From: an uncultured Lachnospiraceae bacterium
GTDB taxonomy: Bacteria > Bacillota > Clostridia > Lachnospirales > Lachnospiraceae
DNA length: 64,000 nucleotides
Reading direction: 5' to 3'
Assembly: GCA_900317755.1 (NCBI GenBank)
Contig: ONHZ01000025.1
Span: forward strand, 1-64,000
A program made the position numbers and the translations under genes. Positions 40,660 to 48,785 of this stretch are shown here, piece after piece. Positions within the stretch are counted from its first letter, which is position 1. Each line of letters opens with the position of its first letter. The notes under the pieces were generated by a model. The model was not told the origin of the DNA and did not search any database. It saw only the letters and a program-made list of their open reading frames with translations.

Positions 40660-41727
40660 ATGAAAGCATATAATCTTCACGGTATTAATGACTTAAGATA
40701 TGAAGAAGTTCCGGAACCGGTACTTAATCAGGATACTGTCCTAGTAAACGTCAGGGCATGCGGCATCTGCGGCTCTGATATTCCAAGGGTTTATAAGAAC
40801 GGCACCTACCATTTTCCTACGATCATAGGACATGAATTTTCTGGCGAAGTCGTAAAAATATCGGATGACGCAATAGAAGAGACAAAGAAATGGCTTGGAA
40901 AACATGTTGGAATTTTTCCACTGATCCCTTGTTTTGAATGTGCACAGTGCAAAGAAAAAAAATACGAGATGTGCGAGCACTATAGCTATCTTGGCTCCCG
41001 TGAGGATGGTGGCTTTGCAGAATATGTCCGGGTGCCTGTCTGGAACCTGATCGAGCTTCCGGAAACTGTCCAGTTTGAGCAGGCAGCGATGTTAGAACCA
41101 ATGAGCGTGGCTGTTCATGCGATCAGGAGGTGCATGGGGCAGGATATTTTTCAAGAAACTGCAATAGCTGATGAAAATAACACTGATGCTAATGTTCATG
41201 ATGGCATTGATAAAAATATTCCCATTACCATCTGCGGCATGGGGACGATCGGACATTTCGTAAAGATGTTTCTGGATGCGCTGGGCTTTTCCAATGTAAA
41301 GTGCTTCAAAAGGGGAGAGGTGCCTGAAGAAAATACGTTTGAATACTTTTTTGACTGTGCCGGAACGCCTGAAACTGTTTCGGAAGGCCTTTTGGCAGTA
41401 AAGCCGGGCGGGCATCTGCAGCTCATCGGAAATCCTTCCGGCGACATGACATTTGAAAAGAATGTTTATTGGAAAATTTTAAGAAAACAGCTTACCGTCA
41501 CAGGCACCTGGAATTCATCATTTACGCATAGCGTAGATGATGACTGGCATATTGTACTAGCAATGCTTTCATCAGGAAAAATCCATCCGGAGGAATTGAT
41601 TACACACAGATTTTCATTTGAAAACGGTGCATTAATAAAGGGTTTTGAACTAATGAGGGATAAGAAGGAGCCGTTTATCAAGGTGATGGGGATTAATAAT
41701 TTGATTACCATAAATTTATTACGATAG
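40660..41727 (+). CDS. zinc-dependent polyol-phosphate dehydrogenase (GatD-like)
   Basis: A 355-residue medium-chain zinc dehydrogenase. Catalytic-zinc residues are Cys34 (ACGICGSD) and His58-Glu59 (GHEFSG); structural-zinc cysteines are 91, 94, 97 and 105. The NAD-binding turn is GMGTIG near 193-198. GSREDGGFAEYV and KILRKQLTVTGTW make it most like galactitol-1-phosphate 5-dehydrogenase. An acidic Asn/Asp insertion at about 161-186, just before the NAD domain, is unusual. Only 12 bases separate it from a cytidylyltransferase gene, a layout like TarJ-TarI, so it may make a polyol phosphate that is then activated with CTP. Confidence 0.82.
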   Translation: MKAYNLHGINDLRYEEVPEPVLNQDTVLVNVRACGICGSDIPRVYKNGTYHFPTIIGHEFSGEVVKISDDAIEETKKWLGKHVGIFPLIPCFECAQCKEKKYEMCEHYSYLGSREDGGFAEYVRVPVWNLIELPETVQFEQAAMLEPMSVAVHAIRRCMGQDIFQETAIADENNTDANVHDGIDKNIPITICGMGTIGHFVKMFLDALGFSNVKCFKRGEVPEENTFEYFFDCAGTPETVSEGLLAVKPGGHLQLIGNPSGDMTFEKNVYWKILRKQLTVTGTWNSSFTHSVDDDWHIVLAMLSSGKIHPEELITHRFSFENGALIKGFELMRDKKEPFIKVMGINNLITINLLR

Positions 41728-41739
41728 TAGAGGAGTAAA

Positions 41740-42462
41740 ATGGCAAAAGCGATTGTTCTTGCAGGCGGAAAAGGCACTAGGCTGAAGTCTTCGAAAGTAC
41801 CGAAACAATATATCAGTGTATGCGGGGAAATGATCATTTCGTATGTTCTTGAAAACTGCCTTTGCTGTCCTGAAATACAGGAGATTATTATTGCGGCAGA
41901 TGAAAGGTGGAGAGATTCGATTCTTAAAGAATATGAAAATATTTCTGCGAAAGACGATTTCTCTATGAAGCCATTATCATTTTCAGACCCAGGAGAAACA
42001 AGGCAGCTTTCAATATATAATGCACTGCTTTCTATAGAAGATAGTACTTCCGATGATGACATCGTCGCAATACTTGATGCAGCAAGACCGAATACGTCAG
42101 CTGATATTCTTTCAGATGTGATTAATGAAGCAAAAATGCATGATGGTGCACTTCCGGTTCTACCTATGAAAGATACTGTATATTTTTCACAGGATGGGAA
42201 AAGGGTTTCAAAGCTTATTCCAAGGGAAAAACTCTTTGCAGGACAGGCTCCTGAGGCGTTTAAATATAAAAAATATTTTTTATCCAATACTGTCTTACTG
42301 CCTGATAAAATTCTTGAAATTAATGGAAGCAGTGAGCCTGCCGTACTTGCTGGTCTTGATATTGCACTCATAAAAGGCAATGAGAATAATTTCAAAATTA
42401 CGACAGATGAGGACCTGAAGCGGTTTGAAGCGTCACAAAATCTAAACATAAACAATTCTTGA
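41740..42462 (+). CDS. IspD/TarI-family cytidylyltransferase
   Basis: A 240-residue CTP:polyol-phosphate transferase. The nucleotide-binding loop is LAGGKGTRLKSSKVPKQY near residues 7-24, ILDAARPN near 111-118 carries the conserved Asp, and DTVYFSQDG is near 145-153. The usual TPQ-x-F block of IspD reads GQAPEAF here. It could be IspD (methylerythritol-phosphate step of isoprenoid synthesis) or a TarI-like enzyme making a CDP-polyol; the adjoining dehydrogenase favours the second. The relA promoter starts in its stop codon. Confidence 0.78.
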   Translation: MAKAIVLAGGKGTRLKSSKVPKQYISVCGEMIISYVLENCLCCPEIQEIIIAADERWRDSILKEYENISAKDDFSMKPLSFSDPGETRQLSIYNALLSIEDSTSDDDIVAILDAARPNTSADILSDVINEAKMHDGALPVLPMKDTVYFSQDGKRVSKLIPREKLFAGQAPEAFKYKKYFLSNTVLLPDKILEINGSSEPAVLAGLDIALIKGNENNFKITTDEDLKRFEASQNLNINNS

Positions 42463-42487
42463 AACGATGGGGTGATTCTTGTATAAT
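42459..42487 (+). promoter_or_regulatory. strong promoter of the relA operon
   Basis: TTGAAA, 17 bases, TATAAT. The -35 overlaps the stop of the preceding gene. The leader to TTG 42572 is about 78 bases. Confidence 0.8.
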
Positions 42488-42571
42488 CTTCTTTCAAAGT
42501 CTTTATGCCGCTATTATTAAGATATCGGTGTGCGACTCGTGATTTTGTTCTTTCGAAAGGGGCATGGCATT

Positions 42572-45139
42572 TTGAGCAGTGAAATTGATGAAGAAGAAAA
42601 GAAAATAAAAGACTTAGCCCAGCATGCGAAAGAAGATACTGAGAATGTAATGAAGCCAGGCGAAAAGAAGCTCCGCACTTCTGCAGAGGTCACGGCTGCT
42701 TACGCTGATAAGGTCGCCCATTCAAAACGTGGTTCTATCACTCTTCCGCAAGGACTTGTGCCTCCTGAAGATATGGACAGGGACGAACTCCTTCGCTGGG
42801 AAGAATCCATTACTTCACCAAACCGCGGCATTATTTCTACGAAAGATTTTTCCGATCCTGAGGACATCTATTTAGCACTTGTTGCCAGGATTAGGAAATA
42901 TCATCCAAATACAGATCTCTCTATGATTGACAAGGCCTACCATTACGCCGCAAAATGTCATGTCGACCAGAAGAGAAAATCTGGAGAGCCTTATATTATT
43001 CATCCGCTCTCAGTTGCGCTTATCCTTGCAGATCTTGAAATGGACAAGGAAACGATTGCAGCAGGCCTTTTACATGATGTAGTCGAAGATACTCCGGCGA
43101 CTGACGAGGATATTGCAAGGGAGTTTTCTCCTGAAGTTGCAAGGCTTGTCGAAGGCGTCACAAAGCTCACCAATCTCTCTTATGACTATGACAAGGTTGA
43201 AGTGCAGGCAGAGAACCTTCGAAAGATGTTTCTAGCCATGGCAAAGGACATCCGTGTCATTATCATAAAGCTTGCCGATCGTCTCCATAACATGCGTACG
43301 CTGAAATACATGCGTCCTGAAAAACAGAAAGAGAAATCACTTGAGACGCAGGAAATATATGCACCTCTTGCGCAGAGGCTTGGTATCAGCAAGCTGAAAA
43401 TCGAGCTTGATGACCTTGCGCTCAAATATCTTGAGCCTGAGGCATATTATGGCCTGGTTGAGGCAATTGCTTCCATGAAGAGCGAGAGAGATGCCTATGT
43501 GCAGAACCTTGTAGACATTGTAAAGAAGGCAATTGATGATGCTGAGATCGAAGGCGAGGTAAGCGGAAGGGCAAAGCACATCTTTTCTGTTTATCGAAAG
43601 ATGGTGTCCCAGCACAAGACGCTTGACCAGATCTATGATCTTTTTGCAGTCCGAATTATCGTAAATGACGTAAAGGACTGTTATGCTTCTCTTGGCGTTA
43701 TCCATGAGCTGTTCACGCCTATTCCGGGCAGATTTAAGGATTATATCGCAATGCCAAAGCCGAACATGTATCAGTCGCTGCATACGACTGTTATCGGTCC
43801 GGACGGCACGCCATTCGAGGTGCAGATCAGGACATATGAGATGCATCGTACTGCTGAATATGGTATTGCTGCGCACTGGAAATACAAGGAATCCGGCGAG
43901 GGTGCGACTGTCGTTGGAGAAGAGGCAAAGCTTTCATGGCTCCGCCAGATCCTTGAATGGCAGCAGGACATGAGCGATGATAAAGAATTCATGAGCCTTC
44001 TCAAGTCCGACCTCAATCTTTTCTCTGACACGGTATTCTGCTTTACGCCACAGGGAGATGTCAAGAACCTGCCATCCGGCTCGACGCCAATCGATTTCGC
44101 CTACAGCGTACATACTGCCGTCGGAAATACGATGGTCGGTGCAAAGGTGAATGGCAAATTAGTTCCTATTGACTACAAGATTCAGAACGGCGACCGTGTA
44201 GAAGTCATCACATCCCAAAACTCAAAGGGACCGTCAAAGGACTGGCTCAATTTCGTAAAGTCCACACAGGCAAAGAACAAGATTCTGCAGTGGTACAGGA
44301 ACCAGTCCAAGGAAGAAAATATTGAGAAGGGCCGCGATCTTCTTAATAATAATGCGAAGGGCAAAAATATTCCAGTTTCGCTTTTGAACAGACCTGAGTA
44401 CCAGGAATGCGTTGAAAGAAAATACGGCTATCACGACTGGGATTCTGTGCTTGCTGCTGTTGGTCAGAATTCACTGAAAGAGGGCACTGTCGTAAACAGG
44501 ATGTATTCGGAGTACCTGAAGGATCATCCTGTAGTTGTGACAGATGAAGATATCGTAAATGCCCACAACGGCACGATTGAAAATGCTGCCGATGCTGACA
44601 CGAAGATTGCAAGGGGAACGAAGGCTGCGCCTCAGATTCCTACTGGTGAGCTTAAAAAGACATCCGGTAAGAATCGTTCCGGCGTCATGATCAATGGCAT
44701 TCCGGATGTGGCCGTCAGATTTTCACGCTGCTGCAATCCGCTTCCTGGCGATGAAATCGTTGGATTTATTACAAGAGGCCGTGGCATTACGATCCATAGG
44801 ACAGACTGCCTGAATGTCATCAATCTCCCTGAATTTGAGAGGCAGAGGCTCATAGAAGCTGAGTGGGAGCCTGACTTCATAAAGAATAAGAAGAATGAAG
44901 TCTTCAAGACTTGTCTCGAAATCTATGGTAATAATAGGACAGGACTTCTCGTTGATATTTCAAAGGTATTTACCGAGAGAAATATTGATCTCATACAGGT
45001 CACATCAAGAATCGCAAAGAATGGCATTGCGACCGTTACGATTACGTTTAATGCAAAGAACAAAGAGGAAGTTTCCGAACTCTCATCGAAGATTTCGCAG
45101 ATAGAGAGCGTGCTGGATATCAAGAGGTCGGCTGGATGA
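42572..45139 (+). CDS. relA: bifunctional (p)ppGpp synthetase/hydrolase
   Basis: Makes and breaks (p)ppGpp, the stringent-response alarmone. The 855-residue protein has an HD hydrolase domain (IHPLSVALILADL, LLHDVVEDT near 166-174), a synthetase domain (IYDLFAVRIIV, YIAMPKPNMYQSLHTTVIG), a TGS domain (VFCFTPQGDVKNLPSGSTPIDFAY split), a Cys-containing block (FSRCCNPLPGDEIVGFITRGRG split) and an ACT domain (LLVDISKVFTERNIDLIQV). I start at TTG 42572, with AAAGGGG nine bases upstream; GTG 42530 is longer but lacks such a site. The first 95 residues before the HD domain are longer than usual. The next gene overlaps the stop by four bases. Confidence 0.95.
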   Translation: MSSEIDEEEKKIKDLAQHAKEDTENVMKPGEKKLRTSAEVTAAYADKVAHSKRGSITLPQGLVPPEDMDRDELLRWEESITSPNRGIISTKDFSDPEDIYLALVARIRKYHPNTDLSMIDKAYHYAAKCHVDQKRKSGEPYIIHPLSVALILADLEMDKETIAAGLLHDVVEDTPATDEDIAREFSPEVARLVEGVTKLTNLSYDYDKVEVQAENLRKMFLAMAKDIRVIIIKLADRLHNMRTLKYMRPEKQKEKSLETQEIYAPLAQRLGISKLKIELDDLALKYLEPEAYYGLVEAIASMKSERDAYVQNLVDIVKKAIDDAEIEGEVSGRAKHIFSVYRKMVSQHKTLDQIYDLFAVRIIVNDVKDCYASLGVIHELFTPIPGRFKDYIAMPKPNMYQSLHTTVIGPDGTPFEVQIRTYEMHRTAEYGIAAHWKYKESGEGATVVGEEAKLSWLRQILEWQQDMSDDKEFMSLLKSDLNLFSDTVFCFTPQGDVKNLPSGSTPIDFAYSVHTAVGNTMVGAKVNGKLVPIDYKIQNGDRVEVITSQNSKGPSKDWLNFVKSTQAKNKILQWYRNQSKEENIEKGRDLLNNNAKGKNIPVSLLNRPEYQECVERKYGYHDWDSVLAAVGQNSLKEGTVVNRMYSEYLKDHPVVVTDEDIVNAHNGTIENAADADTKIARGTKAAPQIPTGELKKTSGKNRSGVMINGIPDVAVRFSRCCNPLPGDEIVGFITRGRGITIHRTDCLNVINLPEFERQRLIEAEWEPDFIKNKKNEVFKTCLEIYGNNRTGLLVDISKVFTERNIDLIQVTSRIAKNGIATVTITFNAKNKEEVSELSSKISQIESVLDIKRSAG

Positions 45140-45807
45140 TGAATGTAAAATACAAAATTGAATGTTATGAGGTTGGTCCGCTTCCGACGAACTGCTATTT
45201 TTTCATAAATGACGATACGAAGGAATGTGTGATCATTGATCCAGGACCGGAGGCAGAAGAACTCATTACAACCATTGAGCGTAAAAAAATCAGGATTTCT
45301 GCAATTCTTCTCACACACGGACACTCAGATCATGCTGATGGGGCAGAGGGTTTGAGGAAGGAAATCGTTGAGGCAGGGTATGCGGTTTCATCAGATGCGG
45401 TTCCAATCTACGCTTCATCTCTTGAAACAGAGACACTGAATAATCCATCCATCAATCTTTCTCCTATGATTGTCGGAATGACAAAAAGCTATAAGGCTGA
45501 TGTACTTTTAAATGACGGTGATGTCCTTGATTTCTGTGGCACAAAAATCAAGATGCTTTCCACACCTGGACACACTGCTGGTGGATGCTCGTATTATATT
45601 GAAGACGCTGCAGCTGTTTTTGCAGGCGACTCACTTTTTTGCGAGTCAATCGGAAGGACGGATTATCCTGGCGGCTTTACATCAAAGCTTGTGCACTCTG
45701 TGAAGGATAAGCTTTTTTCACTTCCCGATGATACCAGAGTTTATACAGGCCATGGACCGGAGACCAGCATTGGATTTGAGAAGAGATGCAATCAATATCT
45801 GCAATAA
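45136..45807 (+). CDS. metallo-beta-lactamase-fold hydrolase (glyoxalase II-like)
   Basis: A 223-residue MBL-fold protein with the zinc motif LLTHGHSDHADG (residues about 57-68), the downstream His in STPGHTAGG near 143-151, the bridging Asp in FAGDSLF and the last His in YTGHGPETS. The family includes hydroxyacylglutathione hydrolase-like enzymes; the substrate is not known. It starts inside the relA stop codon. The order relA, MBL hydrolase, hemZ, hisS, aspS recurs in many Clostridia, which is established knowledge of the neighbourhood but does not explain its role. Confidence 0.9.
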   Translation: MMNVKYKIECYEVGPLPTNCYFFINDDTKECVIIDPGPEAEELITTIERKKIRISAILLTHGHSDHADGAEGLRKEIVEAGYAVSSDAVPIYASSLETETLNNPSINLSPMIVGMTKSYKADVLLNDGDVLDFCGTKIKMLSTPGHTAGGCSYYIEDAAAVFAGDSLFCESIGRTDYPGGFTSKLVHSVKDKLFSLPDDTRVYTGHGPETSIGFEKRCNQYLQ

Positions 45808-45919
45808 TAAATGAATCTTAAATATTGTCATTTCATTAAGCCTGACACTCCAAACAATTTTTTTAGTGTTTATGCCATAATAACAGGCATAATCTTTTGA
45901 CAATAGAAAAATACTAAAG

Positions 45920-47458
45920 ATGAATATATTATGTACCGACCAGAGTTTCATATATGATGCCGATTCGCTTGCCCGCGAATTTTATCCAAACGAAGAAATC
46001 CTTACAAAAGACAGTTTCAAAAGCAATGTAATACCTGATATTACGCTTGAATTTTCGGATGGGCAGATTACGCTTTCTGACAGCACGAAAAAGAATATTT
46101 TTTCTGCTGACATCGTTCCGGACAGAAGAGAGACAAAGAATAATCTGAAAATCATCCTTTATCAATATCTATTCCGAAAGACTGGGAAAATGCTGCCATG
46201 GGGAACGCTTTCCGGCATCCGCCCGACAAAGCTTTCGACAAGGCTTCTTGAAGCGGGTAAATCTGATGACGAAACACGCGCATTTCTCCAGAATGAATAT
46301 CTTATTTCTGATGAGAAAATCGACCTTGCGATGTCCATTTCGAAAAGAGAGCATGAGATATTAAGTTCGTTCGATTATGAATCAGGCTATTCTCTTTATA
46401 TTGGAATTCCATTTTGCCCGTCAATCTGCTTATACTGCTCGTTTGCATCTTCGCCAATCGAGGCATACAGAAATAAGGTGTCTTCATATCTTGATGCGCT
46501 GTTTCGGGAAATCGACGGGGTTGCTGAGAAAATACGGAGCGCAGTTGATTATCCAGGCAATTCGTCTATTGATGAAAATTTGGATTCAGACAATGCATCG
46601 AAAGACATTGAAAATAATGCAGGAGCAGTAAATTCTTCAGAATCTGCAGAGCTCCTGTATCAGCATCTTGATACGATTTATTTAGGCGGTGGGACACCGA
46701 CTGCGCTTTCAGCAGAAGATTTGGACAGACTGCTTACGAAAATTGAAGCCTCCTTTGATCTTCGTTCATTAAAGGAACTGACCGTCGAAGCGGGAAGGCC
46801 TGATTCTATCACCGCTGAGAAATTATCTGTTCTGAAGAAGCATCATGTAAACCGGATTTCCATAAATCCGCAGACCATGAACCAGAAGACGTTAGATCTC
46901 ATTGGCAGACACCATACTGTAGATGATGTCATCAGGGCATTCGAAATGGCGAGAGACATGGGCTTTGACAATATTAACATGGATGTGATTTCCGGGCTTC
47001 CAAACGAAGGAGATGCAGAAATCGAAAATACGATTTCAAAAATCAAGTCCATGCATCCGGACAGCCTGACCGTGCATTCGCTTGCGAGAAAGCGCGCCGC
47101 AAGGCTTACGGAAGAATGGGATATATATAAAGACTGCACATTTCAGAACGATAATACGACGCTTGATAAGTTTTATCAGGCAGCTGCGGACATGGAATTA
47201 TCTCCGTATTATCTTTATCGTCAGAAGAATATGGCAGGCAATCTCGAGAACTGCGGATTTGCAACTTCAGGAAAAGAGTGCCTATATAATATCTTGATTA
47301 TGGAAGAGAAACAACCTATAATAGCACTCGGTGCCGGCGCGGACTCGAAATATGTCTCCGACCACGGCCGCACCATCACGCGCTCAGAAAATGTGAAGGA
47401 CATAGATACTTACATCCAGCGTGTCGATGAAATGATTGAACGGAAGAGGATATTATGA
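45920..47458 (+). CDS. hemZ: HemZ-type radical SAM protein (coproporphyrinogen dehydrogenase-like)
   Basis: A 512-residue radical SAM protein. The 4Fe-4S motif is CPSICLYC (Cys166, 170, 173), followed by LDTIYLGGGTPTAL and the HemN/HemZ-like run NRISINPQTMN and FDNINMDVISGLP. The N-terminal 150 residues (PWGTLSGIRPTKL) are typical of HemZ. An Asp/Asn/Ser-rich stretch at about 211-244 interrupts the radical SAM domain between two conserved strands. Named for oxygen-independent coproporphyrinogen oxidation, but no other haem gene is in view, so haem transfer or another reaction is possible. hisS overlaps its stop by four bases. Confidence 0.88.
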   Translation: MNILCTDQSFIYDADSLAREFYPNEEILTKDSFKSNVIPDITLEFSDGQITLSDSTKKNIFSADIVPDRRETKNNLKIILYQYLFRKTGKMLPWGTLSGIRPTKLSTRLLEAGKSDDETRAFLQNEYLISDEKIDLAMSISKREHEILSSFDYESGYSLYIGIPFCPSICLYCSFASSPIEAYRNKVSSYLDALFREIDGVAEKIRSAVDYPGNSSIDENLDSDNASKDIENNAGAVNSSESAELLYQHLDTIYLGGGTPTALSAEDLDRLLTKIEASFDLRSLKELTVEAGRPDSITAEKLSVLKKHHVNRISINPQTMNQKTLDLIGRHHTVDDVIRAFEMARDMGFDNINMDVISGLPNEGDAEIENTISKIKSMHPDSLTVHSLARKRAARLTEEWDIYKDCTFQNDNTTLDKFYQAAADMELSPYYLYRQKNMAGNLENCGFATSGKECLYNILIMEEKQPIIALGAGADSKYVSDHGRTITRSENVKDIDTYIQRVDEMIERKRIL

Positions 47459-48711
47459 CAAAGAAACCAGTTAACGGAATGAAGGACGTGCTTCCAAGGG
47501 AGGCAGAAATCAGGGACTATGTGGTGTCCGTGATCAAGGATACATATAGGAAGTTCGGTTTTACGCCAATTGAGACGCCGCTGATGGAGGACATCCAGAA
47601 TCTTTCAAATAAACAGGGCGGTGAGAACGAGAAACTTATTTTCAAGGTTCTGAAGCGTGGTGCAAAGCTTGATGTTGAGAATGCACATACAGAAAGCGAT
47701 GTTGTCGATTATGGCATGAGATACGACCTTACAGTTCCCCTTTCCAGATATTATTCAAATAATGAGAACGACCTTCCAAAGCCCTTCAAGGCGCTGCAGA
47801 TCGGACCTGTTTTCAGGGCTGACCGTCCGCAGAAGGGAAGATACAGACAGTTCACACAGTGCGATATTGATATCTTAGGCGAACCAAGTAATTTGGCAGA
47901 AATCGAGCTTATTACTGCGACGACTACGACTTTAGGAAAGCTTGGTTTTAAGAATTTCGATATCAATATCAATGACAGACAGATACTGAAGGCAATGTCT
48001 TCCTATGCAGGCTTTGCTGAGGACAGCCTTGATGACGTATTCATCACGCTTGATAAGATGGACAAGATTGGTCTTGACGGTGTAAAGTCTGAACTCATCG
48101 AAAGCGGCTATTCAGAGGAGGCAGTTTCGAAATACACATCTCTCTTTGATGGTCTTTCAGATAAGAAGACAATTCATGAAGGTCTTGTCTTCCTGAAGAA
48201 CGAGCTCAAGGATTTCCTTTCTGATGATGTCGTTTCAAACATGAATGAAATCGAAACCGCTGTAAATGCAGTAAAGAATGCCGATTTCAACCTTGTATTT
48301 GATCCAACGCTCGTCCGTGGCATGAGCTATTATACAGGAACGATTTTTGAAATCCGCATGAAGGACCTAGGCATTTCCTGTGGCGGCGGCGGACGTTACG
48401 ACAATATGGTCGGCCTCTTCGCAGGCCACCCGGTTCCAGCCTGCGGTTTCTCAATCGGTTTCGAGCGAATTATCTTACTTCTTCTTGAGAACGATTTCCA
48501 GATTCCTACTGGCGGTACAAAGAAAGCCTACCTACTTGAGAAAGGACTCTCCCCAGAGAAACTCTCAATCGTCATGAAGGAAGCCGCTGAATTACGTTCC
48601 AAAGGTGATACAGTACTTGTTGTCCGCATGGCTAAAAATAAGAAATTCCAGAAGGAAAATCTTGCTAGTGAAGGATATGAGGATATTGTAGAAGTTTACA
48701 ATCGAGATTGA
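47455..48711 (+). CDS. hisS: histidyl-tRNA synthetase
   Basis: Charges tRNA-His. The 418-residue class II enzyme has motif 1 in TPIETPLMEDIQNL, motif 2 in FRADRPQKGRYRQFTQCDID split near 122-141, the histidine signatures LVRGMSYYTGTIFE near 283-296 and CGGGGRYDNMVG near 305-316, and motif 3 in GFSIGFERI near 326-334, with a C-terminal anticodon domain from about 340. It starts within the hemZ stop codon. aspS follows after a hairpin-containing gap. Confidence 0.97.
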   Translation: MTKKPVNGMKDVLPREAEIRDYVVSVIKDTYRKFGFTPIETPLMEDIQNLSNKQGGENEKLIFKVLKRGAKLDVENAHTESDVVDYGMRYDLTVPLSRYYSNNENDLPKPFKALQIGPVFRADRPQKGRYRQFTQCDIDILGEPSNLAEIELITATTTTLGKLGFKNFDININDRQILKAMSSYAGFAEDSLDDVFITLDKMDKIGLDGVKSELIESGYSEEAVSKYTSLFDGLSDKKTIHEGLVFLKNELKDFLSDDVVSNMNEIETAVNAVKNADFNLVFDPTLVRGMSYYTGTIFEIRMKDLGISCGGGGRYDNMVGLFAGHPVPACGFSIGFERIILLLLENDFQIPTGGTKKAYLLEKGLSPEKLSIVMKEAAELRSKGDTVLVVRMAKNKKFQKENLASEGYEDIVEVYNRD

Positions 48712-48721
48712 CTGAGCTTGA

Positions 48722-48741
48722 GGTGAAAAGTTGTTTTCACC
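48722..48741 (+). other. hairpin between hisS and aspS
   Basis: A perfect 8-bp stem, GGTGAAAA with TTTTCACC, loop GTTG. No T run follows, so it is not an ordinary terminator; it may stabilise or process the hisS-aspS transcript. Confidence 0.45.
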
Positions 48742-48785
48742 GAAAGCGTAGATTATTTATATTATTTTCTTGAAAGGATAAAGTG

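Noticed and set aside
41466..42497. 343-codon minus-strand frame opposite the cytidylyltransferase
   Set aside because: It mirrors the codon pattern of the plus-strand genes, spans the end of one and all of another, and has no family features.
45897..45919. TTGACA promoter just before hemZ
   Set aside because: A -10 at normal spacing would fall on the hemZ start codon, so it could not give a normal leader.
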